Source of the DNA: Ashinkailepas kermadecensis | Lineage: Eukaryota > Arthropoda > Thecostraca > Neolepadidae | Assembly: GCA_034440615.1 (NCBI GenBank) | Contig: JAOTOM010003967.1 | Span: 140,358-204,357 of the forward strand | DNA: 64,000 nucleotides | Direction: 5' to 3' | In this document: in pieces, positions 1-11,062 of the stretch | Layout: every line of letters begins with the position of its first letter | Numbering within the stretch: the stretch's first letter is position 1 | Notes under the pieces: generated by a model | Seen by the model: only the letters and a program-made list of their open reading frames with translations | The model's database searches: none | What the model was told of the DNA's origin: nothing | Made by a program: the position numbers and the translations under genes

Positions 1-2374
1 TGCTTCGAGGAGAGCGGGTATATTGAGGTGTGCTTGACCAAATGGCCAAATAACCTGACCCCCGCGCGGACGGTAGCGATACGAGATTGGCGAGTTGGGC
101 CCGACGTGGCTCGGCACTATTGCTCGGTAGACTGGACAAGCACCATCATGAGGACTCATGAGGACTCCGACAACGCTGGTGGTCCAGCAGCTTGTTCCAG
201 AAGATGCCTACCAGCATTGGGAGAGGCTAACGTTCTTGTAGATCGCACAAAACTTCCTCTGATATCCAAAACAAACCATATATACGTGCTGTAATCGTAA
301 TAATTTCAATAGGCAGAATCAAAGGCCAAAATTGGCGAAACTTGTGCGAAGACGAAGCCCTGTAATGAATTTCGTCACCTTAGGAGGAGAGGCAGGTTAT
401 ATTTCTCTATTCGGTCCACCTCCGTTTTAATGGCATTCAGTGTGTGGTCCATGAATTCCGCAGACGATGTACTCCTTGAATAAGCGAGGTCTCCCTGGTC
501 CAACTCCTCTCACTTCCTGATGTTTGCCTGTCTCCTCTGCAGCTCCTGATGGTTCACTTCTGAAGTATTTCTGTCTAGGCATGCCTATTGAAGCCGTGTA
601 GGAGGAGATAACTCGACACGGTGGGGCGGATATGATGTCGGGTACAATTTTTATACGGATAGACTGTCTGACGGGAAGCACATTTTCTAGGAACAGCAGC
701 GTAGTTGTACGGTTAACAGCATCATTTTGTGATCGCTGCCTTTCCTCTTGTCCTCATTGCCATCAGCTAATCTCGACATTTTATGATGTAAGTTGTCCTT
801 CCTCAGTGGAGGGAAATCCAGCTATTTTGTATTTTTGCACACAATTTTGAATTTTGTAGCAAAAGATGGAGAGTCAGTCCACTATCTAATCTAAATCTGT
901 TAATTTTCAGTACAAAATGTGTTGGTTAACATTAGCTAAGTTTTCTACGTACCTAGCATGGTGTTTTTCATTTTTTCCTTTAGCTTTTTTATCAGCATAA
1001 AAATAGCATAGGTTATTGGGGGGCCTAAATCAACATTGGGGGGCCAAGATCAACATTGGTGGGGCCATGGCCCCCACAAAAGGATACAAATTGACGCCCC
1101 TGCTCATTTACCTTCCCTCCCTTTGTCTTTGTGATATTAGGTCATTAGCATTGTAAAATGTGTAAGTCTTGCACCATTTATGCTTCCACTCCTGAGTACT
1201 TGAATTGACAAGCAATGACTACCAAGGGACTTAGCGATGACTGCGTGCAATCAAACAATAACTCAAACAACTGCTACCTCGTGGAGGTGCTTTGATCCAA
1301 TCTTCGTGCACTATTCCAAACAGAGATGTAAACCCGAGACGGTATTCGTATCGTCTGCAAATCAAAGCTAACGCGCAGCGGACATTTACGTGCCACTCGG
1401 ACATCAGTCTCGATTGTAAACACGGCTGGTGATGCGTGCTTGGCTGGTCACAAGCGGTGCTACATCAAGCACAGTGCAGCTAAAATTGACATCACCAGCC
1501 GACCCGGCCCGGTTCTAAATTCCGTCCGCCACTGACCGTTGCATCAGTCCAATTAACTGTAACGAACGAGGTCGGTGTACCCGATGGGGGATTGCGCAAC
1601 GCCCAGAGCAATACCGCCCCGCGGTGTTTATACGTCCGTTCGTGGGTCCGCTGGGCCGGTAGCCAAATGAGATGACCGCTTTCGAAACACGCCTCGACGA
1701 CCGCGAGTCATGGACGACATGGCGCCGCCTACGGCCACCAGTTGCACGCGTATGGGCCACGCGACGTGGTGTGGGGGAGGGCGAGACCGCCCGGGAATCC
1801 CGGCCGGATACAGTCGGCGTGCTCTGCGACGCGCTTGCTTGTTCCCGTGCGTACTGTTCAGGTACCGCTCTGTGCTGTCACCAGTTTCGCACGTCAATGA
1901 GAGTTGTGTAGAGCGCCGAACATCGGCATGCCACCTGAGATGTTTTGAAAGGACCTAGGAACATTTTCCATCTTCGATAATTTTACGCCGGTCATAGTTT
2001 ACGAATTCATCGTCTGACGTGCACATCCAGGCTCAATTACCCTCTAGACTAGTAGATTAGTATTAGTAGTTGATTTACCCTCTAGAATAAGTATAATATA
2101 AACCTTCGCTGGCTACTAGTGACGTTTAATCTGGAAGCCCTTCGATCCAAGTGCAATGGTCGGGAACCTGACCACCTGGTCGAGCCATCACACGACTCCG
2201 TCCAAGCCCTGGCAACAGTCGGCCCTGTCTCCAGAACCCCTCGCTGTTGCCTGATGACAACCTTGCTATTGTTTACCTGGATTTGATTTCAACCTAATTT
2301 AATCAAAGTAGAGCTGTGTAATTAAGTAATGAGTAGGATGCAGCTAGTGCCAATTCCATGGCCTCAGTTGGTTG
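1..2374. other. Intergenic sequence, no gene recognised
   Basis: Both strands hold only short unrelated open frames, and I recognise no protein motif. Around 1014-1066 a roughly 22-bp G-rich phrase ending in ATCAACATTGG is repeated. Around 1580-1900 the sequence turns CpG-rich and is open in several frames, but without codon structure that I can recognise. Confidence 0.6.
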
Positions 2375-2590
2375 TAGCGAGTTCCATGCCACGGCACCAG
2401 TAGGAGTAGCGAGTTCCATGCCACGGCACCAGTAGGAGTAGCGAGTTCCATGCCACGGCACCAGTAGGAGTAGCGAGTTCCATGCCACGGCACCAGTAGG
2501 AGTAGCGAGTTCCATGCCACGACACCAGTAGGAGAGCGGTTCTGCCACGGCACCAGTAGGAGTAGCGAGTTCCTGCCACGCACCAGTTGA
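2375..2590. repeat. Minisatellite, 32-bp unit, about 6.7 copies
   Basis: The unit contains GTTCCATGCCACGGCACCAG and repeats head to tail with few changes; the last copies carry small deletions. Because 32 is not a multiple of 3, all three minus-strand frames give the same 32-residue pattern, so the open frames here are repeat artefacts. Confidence 0.95.
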
Positions 2591-2725
2591 CGTTGCGTTC
2601 ATTGTGATGGTAGGGTAGAGTCGAGGTAGGAGTAGGGGGTCCCATCGATGAAGTTTTTCAGCGTATATTTGCAAATCCCGATCGTGATTTCATGACGTTG
2701 AGCTTCAGGCTATTTATGTGGCAGG

Positions 2726-2935
2726 TGTTGGCATATCCGGGGTGATGAACGTGTAAGGTGTTGGCATGCCCGGGGTAGATGCAACGTTAGTAAGGCCTGG
2801 TGGCCATATCCTTGTTGGTGGGGGGGGTGATGAACGTTTGTAAGCGTTTGTTGGCATATCCGGGTGTGATGAACGTGGGCTGGTAATTGCCGGGGTGTTG
2901 GCATATTATTGGTGCTGAAGTTGTAAGCTTGAGGT
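2726..2935. repeat. Degenerate minisatellite, roughly 30-35-bp unit
   Basis: The phrase TGTTGGCATATCCGGGGTGA recurs about five times with diverged spacers (ATGAACGT.. and GTAAG.. follow it). Copies differ in length, so this is an old or irregular array. Confidence 0.8.
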
Positions 2936-4182
2936 AATTTCAAGGACATTTTTGTGACCCTAATGTACGCTACTTGTAAGTGCGCTCATCGACAGACACG
3001 TGTAAATTAATGAGTGGTGGGCACGTGCACTCTTCGTCCAATACCCTATCTTATCGATCATCATGAACGGGATTCGGCACATATTGTCATGTGCAATCAA
3101 CGTACATACCTTCTCAACATCACTGGCTGAGGTCACACAAGGTCGATAATTAGCGGTGTGAACCCTTTGGGTATGATCGACAATCCCCAAGGTCTCTTCG
3201 ACCGATTTCCACGCACATTTGGCACCATGATAAAGTGCACAGTGCACGGTGTACGCACCTGTATTTGCACTGTATGGTCACTTTACACTGACACGAGCAT
3301 GGCAAATTGAGCACGGTTTTCGGTCAGCATTGCCACTTGACGCGTTGTTGCCACGGTAGAGCAGCTTATGGACATAAATGTAGAATATATGCATAGTTTC
3401 ATGTATCGATCAAGACGAGAGAGCCAAGTTAACAACAATGTGATAGTTTTGCCTTCATTCACCGGACATTCATTCCACAAGACATCGAACTGTTTCACTG
3501 TGTCATATCTTCATGTCTTCACTGTGGCACGTTTCATCGCGTCACACTTCATTGTGGTGTCACAGTATGTGACACCACATGCAGTATGTGACACCCCAGC
3601 ATGGACCATGCTGGGGTGGAGTTTCCAACGCGTTTGATGGGACCTGGGCCCACAATGTTCGCCTTTGCGCCACCAACTTCTCGCTCTCTTAACAATGAAC
3701 TTAATGGTGTGGACTCCAACTACCGAATTGGCATCGCTCCACCGAATTGGCATCACTCGTTCCCTCGATGCGCTCGGTCCTGCTGATAATTTTCAAACTT
3801 TTCCACTCATGGGGCCATGCCACAGGCCCCAGAAACATAAAGCATTCTGTACAGTCGCTTGTGCTGCTTCTTCTTTGCTTGTTGCTTTAGTGTACATGAA
3901 AACAAACAAACGTTGTAACACCTGCCTTGCGGTGGAAAGCTTGCTTCCTCCAATGGCTGCGGAATGCGGAAGATTGGCGGAATGCGGAATGCGGAATGCG
4001 GAAGATTGGCCAATTCAGCTAGAGTTTTGAAACTTTTGGCAAAATGATCATACCTAACGCGCATGTACCAGCTTCCCTAATTGTGCGCCTAACCTGGTGT
4101 ACACATGGCCTGTTTCATCAGTGTTTAGGCTACTGTTATGTCCATCCAGCGTGCATGTGCATACCTGCCTCCCGAACTCTCC
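2936..4182. other. Intergenic sequence, no gene recognised
   Basis: No recognisable coding motif. It includes a perfect hairpin (3592-3618, separate entry) and a short patch at 3959-4010 in which GGAATGCG recurs around two copies of GGAAGATTGGC. Confidence 0.6.
3592..3618. repeat. Perfect 13-bp inverted repeat (hairpin) with 1-nt centre
   Basis: CACCCCAGCATGG is followed by a single A and then its exact reverse complement. Just upstream, GTATGTGACACC occurs twice in direct orientation. There is no T-run after it and no gene beside it, so it is not called as a terminator. Confidence 0.9.
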
Positions 4183-4402
4183 CCCCCCCCCTCCCCCCCC
4201 CCCCATTTTTCCTTAATTTTTAAACCCTTTTTTTTTTTCACCACCTTCCTCCACCCCCCTCCCCCTCCCCCTTTCCCCCCCCTTTTCCCCTTTCCTCCTC
4301 CCCTTTTTTTTTTTTTTTTTTCTTTTTCTTCCTCCCCTACTCCCCCCCCCCCCCCCCCCCCCAAATATTTTTTTTTTTAATTTCCCCCCCCCCAACACCC
4401 CC

Positions 4403-4445
<43 letters not shown>

Positions 4446-4643
4446 TTCCTTTCCCTTCCTTCTCTTTTTTTTCCCCTCCCCCCCCCCCCCTCTCCCTTCC
4501 CCCAGCCCCAAACACACCAAAATATCATAAAAACACAAACCCCCTTCAAATATTAAAAAAATAATAAAAAAAATATACCCCTTTTCCCCTTTGCCCCCCG
4601 CCCCCCCCCCCACCCCCCCCCCCCTTCTTTTTTTTTTTTTTTT

Positions 4644-4679
<36 letters not shown>

Positions 4680-4735
4680 TTATTTTGTCCCCTCCCCTCC
4701 CCCCCCCAAACCAAAAAAAAAAAAAACCAATAACC
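4183..4735. repeat. Low-complexity polypyrimidine tract (poly-C / poly-T)
   Basis: About 550 bases are nearly all C and T on this strand, with runs of C up to several tens long, runs of T of 20-40, and one A-rich island (about 4505-4575). The complementary strand is therefore G/A-rich and open in all frames as Gly/Lys/Glu/Arg-rich nonsense. Homopolymer lengths here are likely to be unreliable in the assembly. Confidence 0.95.
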
Positions 4736-5449
4736 CATATTTTTAAATTTAAAATCGGTTGTGCGGTGTTGTTTTTTTTTGTTTTCGGTGTTCCACTCCC
4801 GCGATGAGGAAGAAGCGGAGGAAGGCGCGCCCCGCTAATCGATGGACTCTGTACGATGCGCCTTTGTCTCTGATGGCCTGCGCCCGAGATGGCGCGCCCT
4901 CTGTGTTTCGACGTCCGGCCTTTGATGCTCCTCTGATACTCTGTGGTGCGACCCGCCCGTCCTGTCTGATGTGTTGGGCATCCGCCCGCTATCCAAAGGC
5001 AGAGCTGCTAATGATGCCGATTCTGTCCAAACCACCACTCTGCACGTTTCTGACTCACGTCCGAACTCCTAAATCCGACCACCGTCGAAACATAGGTGGG
5101 GATCGTTGAAGATCAACACTGAAAGAAAGCAAGCACTGCCCTTTTTGACAACTATTTCCAGGAACTTAAGCCGAGGTCCGTCTGTTGACCTAATATCACC
5201 TCTGGTGACCTCATTGTCGGCTTAATGCCAGTGCAGGATGTGCCTGGGGTTCTCCATGAGCAACGTTTTCTAACGATGCTGTGCATTTTGTCCTTTGCTT
5301 ACGTAGATCGGAAGTCAGTACCGGGCTTTCAAGAGCCGTCCCCCTTTGCCCCGATCGGGCGAAAGTGGGTTTGCCGGCCGGCCCGGCCAGGGTTAAAAGG
5401 ACGAGGTGATGCACTTGAGAACCCATTTGGTGTCTGTGTAGGCTTTCCC
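4736..5449 (+). other. Possible decayed 5' part of LINE A
   Basis: There is no intact frame. Near 5132-5165 one plus frame reads ALFDNYFQEL, resembling the xLFNxYF phrase that lies about 120 codons before the RPVSLLP motif in non-LTR polyproteins, and the distance to that motif in LINE A fits. The rest is unrecognisable, so assignment to LINE A is inference. Confidence 0.3.
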
Positions 5450-5732
5450 TCGAATCGGGCGTGCTTTCCACTGCGTGGAAATGTTCCCAGTTTCAAGAAG
5501 TGCTCCACGAATCAAAGAAACAATTTTAGACCAGTGTCCCTTTTACCAGTCTGCTCCAAGGTTACGGAGAAAAAGTTGTGCATGGGTGTTTGCTTGGGGC
5601 GTGCCTGTCCGCGATTCCTGATTTCCAACATGGTTTCCTCCCCAAAAGGTCATGTGTGACGAACCTGTCATATTTCACAGCTCACTGTGGCTCCTCAATA
5701 TCGCGCGTAGGCAGACAGGTGGCATGTACATG

Positions 5733-5766
5733 TGCATGTACATGTACATGTACACTGTATATCCGT
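5733..5766. repeat. Microsatellite, TACATG hexamer
   Basis: About five copies of ACATGT/TACATG sit inside LINE A, at the place where the first catalytic block of the reverse transcriptase is expected. Confidence 0.85.
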
Positions 5767-5846
5767 CGGCACATATAGGTGTAAATTGCAAACAGCTTTT
5801 GCATAAACTGAAACATTCATTTCACTTCACTCGTACGGCATGCAAA

Positions 5847-5854
5847 TGGCTAGA
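5847..5854. repeat. Left 8-bp target-site duplication (TGGCTAGA)
   Basis: It directly precedes the left end of the MITE and matches TGGCAAGA at 6393-6400 at 7 of 8 positions. An 8-bp duplication is the hAT superfamily rule. Confidence 0.8.
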
Positions 5855-6392
5855 CAGAGGTGCACAAACCTGCCAACTCGCCTCCCAGTGTAGGTGACAG
5901 ATATTGGCTGAAACTGTGCCGTTGTTGTGACAGATAATCATTATTCGAAGAAGGAAAGGTATTCACCACATAAAGAAGATATATCACTTCAGGAAAGACA
6001 TTTTAACGCAAAATATTTCATGTACAGTGTATTTTTGGTTATTTCACAAACTATTCGCTTACATTTCTGTAAGTTATCACTGCAATTTCTGAACAGGACA
6101 TTTGGCAGCGCCAACTCTTTTGGGATAGATCCCGGTGCACAATATCGGCTGCAGGCAGCCAGCTCCATTAGGCTGAACCATGGCGCAGCAGGCTGTCACA
6201 GATACGCCGTGACAGTTGATAGGGTTCGATTACGGCGACCTGTGTTATTGGAGTCCTGTGCTATACCGTTTTGGGGGACCTGTGCTCTTGGAGTAGGTTA
6301 GGTAAAATCCGAAAGTTTCTAAATGTGACAGATTTATGGGTTTCAACTTTCAATGCTTGTAGGTGACATTCTTGAAGTTTTGTGCACCTCTG
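5855..6392. mobile_element. hAT-like MITE, 538 bp, inserted in LINE A
   Basis: The left end reads CAGAGGTGCACAAACCTGCC and the reverse complement of the right end reads CAGAGGTGCACAAAACTTCA, so the terminal inverted repeats share their first 14 bases. An 8-bp target duplication flanks it. The CAGAGGTG start and 8-bp duplication are typical of hAT transposons. Inside there is no transposase frame, so it is non-autonomous. GTAGGTGACA occurs near both ends and GTGACAG recurs internally, which resembles subterminal transposase-binding repeats. Joining the LINE sequence across the element with one copy of the target restores the frame (CKWL then ESCLAGRRQR). It is therefore younger than the LINE copy. 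Confidence 0.85.
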
Positions 6393-6400
6393 TGGCAAGA
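6393..6400. repeat. Right 8-bp target-site duplication (TGGCAAGA)
   Basis: It directly follows the right end of the MITE and differs from the left copy by one base. Confidence 0.8.
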
Positions 6401-6858
6401 GTCTTGCCTGGCTGGACGTAGGCAGCGGGTTGTGGTTAATGTCAAGCAAGCGGAATGGATCTCTGTTTCCTCAGTCGTGCTGGTAGGCAGTATTCTCGGG
6501 CCGCTGCTCTTCACATTGTCTGTCGCTGATGTCCAGTTTCACAGCAGGGCAAATTGTCTGTTGTATGCAGACGATGTGAAAATTGTTCGCGCCGCACAGT
6601 CCGCCACTGACGTTCTGTCCAGACGGATCTGGACAGGCTGTGTCGCCGGTCTCGAACCTGGATGCTCGAATTCAATCCCGTCATGTGCCGATGCACCCCA
6701 TTCTCTCTCAGAAGCACATCCCAGCCTGCATCATGCTACCTCGACGACCACCAGCTGGAGTGCTGTCGGGATATGATGGAATTGGGCGGGATTTTAATCA
6801 CAGAGATAGTGTCCTGGATAATATATTCCATGCTCGTTTGGACTGCATACACTTAATG
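6401..6858 (+). pseudogene. LINE A: non-LTR reverse transcriptase fragment, part 2
   Basis: Continuation of the reverse transcriptase after the MITE. One frame gives AGRRQRVVVN, then VLVGSILGPLLFTL (decayed form of the GVPQGSxLGPLLF block, about 6478-6522) and LLYADDVKIV, the YADD catalytic centre (about 6559-6588). Near 6618 the frame shifts by one; the new frame reads QTDLDRLCRRSRTWMLEFNP and reaches HQLECCRDMMELGGIL, matching the xRDLGVIxD block downstream of the RT core. It ends at a TAA near 6858. The connection domain and C-terminus are missing or unrecognisable. YADD survives but the frame does not, so this is a dead copy. Confidence 0.85.
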
Positions 6859-8395
6859 TCCGAGTCTTCCACTTACACATACCGGTCGCCGCACACGCCA
6901 ATGTGATTTATTTAACATACCCAGGCCACGTGTGCGTACGATTCAAAGCTGTTTGCTGGACACTTGCCAACAACTGTGAACCGACGTCTTGCCTCTTGTG
7001 CGCAGATTGATTCACTTCACTGAGAGTACCATTTACGAATACATTTACTGAGTGAATTCGCCATGAGGTGCGATCACTTTCGACGAGTGAACGTTCCTGT
7101 GTTTAAGTTTGGCATCGTCAACATGTTTGACTCAGCATCGTGTATTGTCACTCTGCTGTTTGTTCATGCAGTTGTGTGTGTGCATCTTGATGTGGCTGTG
7201 TGTTTGTGCGTAGGTGAGGACATCCGCAACTTGGCATTTCCCGGTAGATGCTTCTTCCAATAGACATATACATAGACACAAACCTGAGCATAAACAGACA
7301 AAATCAAAAGAAATTCGTGCTGCCCTGCAAAATTGGTATTTCGCACCTGCAGGCCCGCCGAACAGTGGATACCATCTCACCTGGTGCCAATATATGCGCT
7401 CAAATTGCAGTGTTAAAATAATGGCTTTTCGTTAGGTGTGAGAACAAGATGTCAAAACAAGCACAGTGGGATGTCGAAGTTCTCCATGGAAACGATGCTG
7501 CTTAGCATACCTCATATGCTTTTCCATACTATTTTGATCCAACAGCGTAGGTACTCATAAGTGTACCTTTTACGTTTGTTTTGAGATGCCTAATTTTTGG
7601 ATAACTATTTGAACAACAATGATACAAAATGCCTGTACTTATCAGCTGATATTGTATAATAGACCCCACCACCGGTAATCCTCTAACCTGGAATTGTGTT
7701 GAGAGATGCTTGTGTATTACGATCCCCAATGGTGAGCGCCAGCTTGCTACTTATCAATGAGATGCTGTCAGAAGTTATATTTGAAGGCTTCATAAAGACT
7801 CAGCAAGAAGCACAATGTCGGTACTTCTTTTGGAGAGATGTCAATTCAGTGTCCAGAAAGTGGTATTGTCCACCCTATTTCACTAATCATTCACCACTGT
7901 CAAAGTATCTCGTCCTCCAGCACAGTCTCCTCCACACACGCGAAACCACCTCGTCGACATGAATCGACAATCTCCCAGAGCTCGCACCGCTCAGGCGACT
8001 CACACCGCTGCCCTCTGCGACTCACACCTCTGCCCTCTGCGACTCACACCTCTGCCCACCACGGAGCCGACAATACAGGCGCAGAGTTGTGTCTGGATCC
8101 TTTCAGCAGCAACACCGCTTGTCAGACGGAACCTCCATTTTCATCGCATAATTGCATGCCATTCTAGTTGCCTTGCGGTATGTCCCTAGCCGTGCTCTTC
8201 CCCCTTTGCTAAGTGTTGTTATTCGTTCGAATTCCAAATCCGCTTTACAATCCTTGTTTCTCCATCTTCCTCTCACCATTACTCCATTCCATCTATGATT
8301 TTCTGGATATACCTTTTTTAACAAATTGGCAGAAATTGGATTATTTTTGGTTCCCAGTCCCTGTGGCATCCCAGGGAACCCAAACCCAACAAATT
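6859..8395. other. Intergenic sequence, no gene recognised
   Basis: No recognisable motif on either strand. Composition is mixed, with a GT/CA-rich patch at about 7160-7220 and a short duplicated phrase GCGACTCACACCTCTGCCC at about 8010-8060. Confidence 0.6.
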
Positions 8396-8573
8396 AGCAC
8401 CACACCCAGCCGTCATGCCGACACGACACGCCTGTCAGACGGACCTTCACGCAGTAGTACAGCACCACACCCAGCCGTCATGCCGACACGACACGCCTGT
8501 CAGACGGACCTTCACGCAGTAGTACAGCACCACACCCAGCCGTCATGCCGACACGACACGCCCGCTTCACGTT
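8396..8573. repeat. Minisatellite, 65-bp unit, about 2.7 copies
   Basis: Copies start at 8396, 8461 and 8526, nearly identical. The unit contains CCGTCATGCCGACACGACAC. The third copy is truncated. Confidence 0.95.
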
Positions 8574-8713
8574 AAACGCGCTGTGACGTAACCAGCGCTC
8601 GAGCGGCGCGTCAGTCGGCCATTGGCTGTTGGTGCGGGGCATGTCCGCGTGGCACTTGCATGTGAACTGTGACCCCTGCTGCTGCCCGGTGAAGAGGTCT
8701 GGTCGAGCCGGGT

Positions 8714-8910
8714 CCCATAGGTGTGTCATGCGTCCAGCCACATATGTCATCTACCTGAATGTCACATAGGTGTGTCATGTGTCCGGGCACATATGTCATC
8801 TACCTAAATGTCACATAGGTGTGTCATGTGTCCGGGCACATATGTCATCTACCTAAATGTCACATAGGTGTGTCATGTGTCCGGGCACATATGTCATCTT
8901 TCTAAATATG
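8714..8910. repeat. Minisatellite, 49-bp unit, 4 copies
   Basis: The core CATAGGTGTGTCATG and GCACATATGTCATCTACCT recur with period 49 (copies at about 8714, 8764, 8813 and 8862). The first and last copies are the most diverged. Confidence 0.95.
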
Positions 8911-8917
8911 ACGCAGG

Positions 8918-9029
8918 TATGTCCTGTGTCCTGTGTCCTGTGTCCTGTGCCCTGTGTCCTGTGTCCTATGTCATGTGTCCTATGTCCTGTGCCCTGTGCC
9001 ATGTGTCCTGTGTTCTGTGTCCTATGTGC
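8918..9029. repeat. Short-unit repeat, TGTCCTG heptamer
   Basis: About 16 copies of TGTCCTG with point variants (TGCCCTG, TATGTCATG). It follows the 49-bp array almost directly. Confidence 0.95.
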
Positions 9030-9652
9030 ATTTGCAACCTGTGCCCTGGCTCGCATGGCTACAGCCGATTTTCACCGTGGTCCCCGTAGGTCGTCCGCAA
9101 TCCACACGGCGTTGGTGGGGAACACGAGGACTACTTTATTCTATGCTTCAGGAGACTATGCGCAGCTGGGGCGTTCTAATCTATCTGACTCACGAGCAAT
9201 TTAAGCGTTAGTCCTCAAGGCGTACGCTAGATATTATGGGCCTGCAATGCATTGTAGATCACCCCCCTCCCCCCCTCCGCAATGTGAATCAGAGGTATCC
9301 ATTAGAAGGTAGCAATAGATATCAACTGAATTGTTTGTTTTGTCCACGGTTGAATAGAAGTTGAATTAAATTGAATTGAAATTGAAATGTCCATGTTTAC
9401 CATTGAATGTTCATCTTCGCTATGTCTAATGTAAACACCAACACAATTATTGAGATATGCTTCAACCCCTTCACCATATGGTGCAAGCACGGACGCATGA
9501 GACATTGGTCTTATCGTGCTTGGTGCGCTCTACAGTAATTAGCGTTTTCCTGGCTTATTTGGCGGTTTGATTTCGGGACGTGCAAAAGGAGAGACTGGTG
9601 CCGTCTGATTGTGACTGACTGTCATATGACACCCAACTATCACGTGACAGCA
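9030..9652. other. Intergenic; possible retroelement tail
   Basis: No coding sequence recognised. At 9359-9390 the plus strand carries an irregular ATTGAA-type repeat, which resembles the short tandem tails of some LINEs or SINEs, but no adjoining RT sequence is visible. Confidence 0.4.
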
Positions 9653-9985
9653 GAGATGACAGGGGGACGAGCGGTCCGTGGAGGTGCTGTGGGTGCCGAA
9701 CAGCAGACATGACAGGGGGGGATGAGCGAGCCGTAGAGGTGCTGCGGGTGTTGAACAGCAGAGATGACAGGGGAGATGGGCGGCCCGTAGAGGTGCTGCG
9801 GGTGTTGAACAGCAGAGATGACAGGGGGACGAGCGGTCCGTGGAGGTGCTGTGGGTGTTGAACAGCAGAGATGACAGGGGAGATGGGCGGCCCGTAGATG
9901 ACATGGGGACGAGCGGTCCGTGGAGGTGCTGTGGGTGCCGAACAGCAGACATGACGGGGGGGGATGAGCGAGCCGTGGAGGTGTT
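9653..9985. repeat. Minisatellite, about 54-bp unit, about 6 copies
   Basis: The unit alternates two versions of a phrase around GAGGTGCTG(C/T)GGGTG and GAACAGCAGA(G/C)ATGACA. One internal copy is shortened (about 9890-9905). Several minus frames are open through it as artefacts. Confidence 0.92.
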
Positions 9986-10225
9986 GCGGCTGCCAAGCAA
10001 CAGGTGAGTATCTCTTAAAGCTTGCAAAGCACAAGTGTGCTTATTGCGAGCATAGTGATATGCTTCCTAACCAGGAAAATGTCCCTCAAGTTTCAGCATG
10101 TCTTTATTCGGGAAAAGACCGTCGGACCGTAGCAAGATTTTACCCTCCACGTATCCACAGAAGGACATCCCTGTATGCAATCACGTCGATATCAAGGTGC
10201 GCACAATATCCGCCAACACTCGCTC
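9986..10225. other. Short intergenic spacer
   Basis: Nothing recognisable between two minisatellites. Confidence 0.6.
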
Positions 10226-10722
10226 TATCATCCCGACACTCTGCTCCACTCCATCACTCTGACACCCTACTCCACTCCGACACTCCGACACTGTTCCACT
10301 CCGACACTCCGACGCTCTATTCCACTCCACCACTCCGACACTCCATCACCCCGACACTCTGTTCCACTCCGACACTCCGGTACTCTGTTCCACTCCATCA
10401 CTCCGACACTCCATCACCCCGACACTCTGTTCCACTCCGACACTCCGGTACTCTGTTCCACTCCATCACTCCGACACTCCATCACCACGACACTCTGTTC
10501 CACTCCACCACTCCGACACTCCATCACCCCGACACTCTGTTCCACTCCACCACTCCGACACTCAATCACCCCGACACTCTGTTCCACTCCACCACTCCGA
10601 CACTCCATCACCCCGACACTCTGTTCCACTCCATCACTCTGACACCCAACTCCACTCCGACACTCCGACTCTGTTCCACTCCATCACTCCGACACCCCGA
10701 CACTGCTCCACTCCACTTACGA
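10226..10722. repeat. Minisatellite, 42-bp unit with internal sub-repeats
   Basis: The main period is 42 bp (for example CTCTGTTCCACTCC blocks), built from the shorter motifs CACTCCGACACTC and CATCACCCCGACAC. Edges are more irregular than the middle. Since 42 is a multiple of 3, a long plus frame rich in His/Thr/Pro/Ser stays open; I treat it as an artefact. Confidence 0.93.
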
Positions 10723-11062
10723 CGTAACGTCTTTGCACCACTGCTATTGCATAGTCGCAGGGGCTTGTCTGCAACTGACCTGGGTCATGCTGGGTGGCGG
10801 GTCATGCTCGTGGGTCGTGGAAGGCCAGCTGAGCAGGATATAAGGGAAATGTGGTGGACTATGGTCGCGGCAATTGGTTCCCAATATTCATAAACTATTG
10901 CGATATGCACGATGCGGAACATTTCGTAGCGGATAGGAGTCGGAGGTTAATATACTACCACATGACGTGTAGCGCTAAACGGTGTGCTGCATTGAGCAGT
11001 GAAAACATATTAATATCTTATTTGAGGAGATATCATCCATGCAAAGTCTTGTGGCGTATGGT
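10723..11062. other. Intergenic sequence, no gene recognised
   Basis: No motif recognised; GGGTCATGCTGGGTGGCGG and GGTCATGCTCGTGGGTCGTGG form a short local duplication near 10785-10820. Confidence 0.55.

Larger units (their letters stand above)
5450..5854 (+). pseudogene. LINE A: non-LTR reverse transcriptase fragment, part 1
   Basis: Broken reverse-transcriptase coding sequence of a non-LTR retrotransposon (CR1/jockey-like group by motif). In life the protein would copy its own RNA into a nicked chromosomal target. Visible in order: VPSFKKCSTNQRNNFRPVSL (about 5485-5545), then, after a frame change, QHGFLPKRSCVTNLSYFT (about 5620-5675) and GRQV, then, after another shift, LLHKLKHSFHFTRTACKWL (about 5791-5850). 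The stretch that should hold the first catalytic Asp (YxDFxKAF) is replaced by a TACATG microsatellite at 5733-5766. The piece stops exactly at a MITE insertion and resumes at 6401. It is non-functional, with several frameshifts and a lost catalytic motif. Confidence 0.85.

Noticed and set aside
9302..9505. 67-codon minus frame ending in an ATTGAA-type repeat, as a LINE 3' end
   Set aside because: The tail resembles LINE tails but the protein shows no RT or C-terminal LINE motif.
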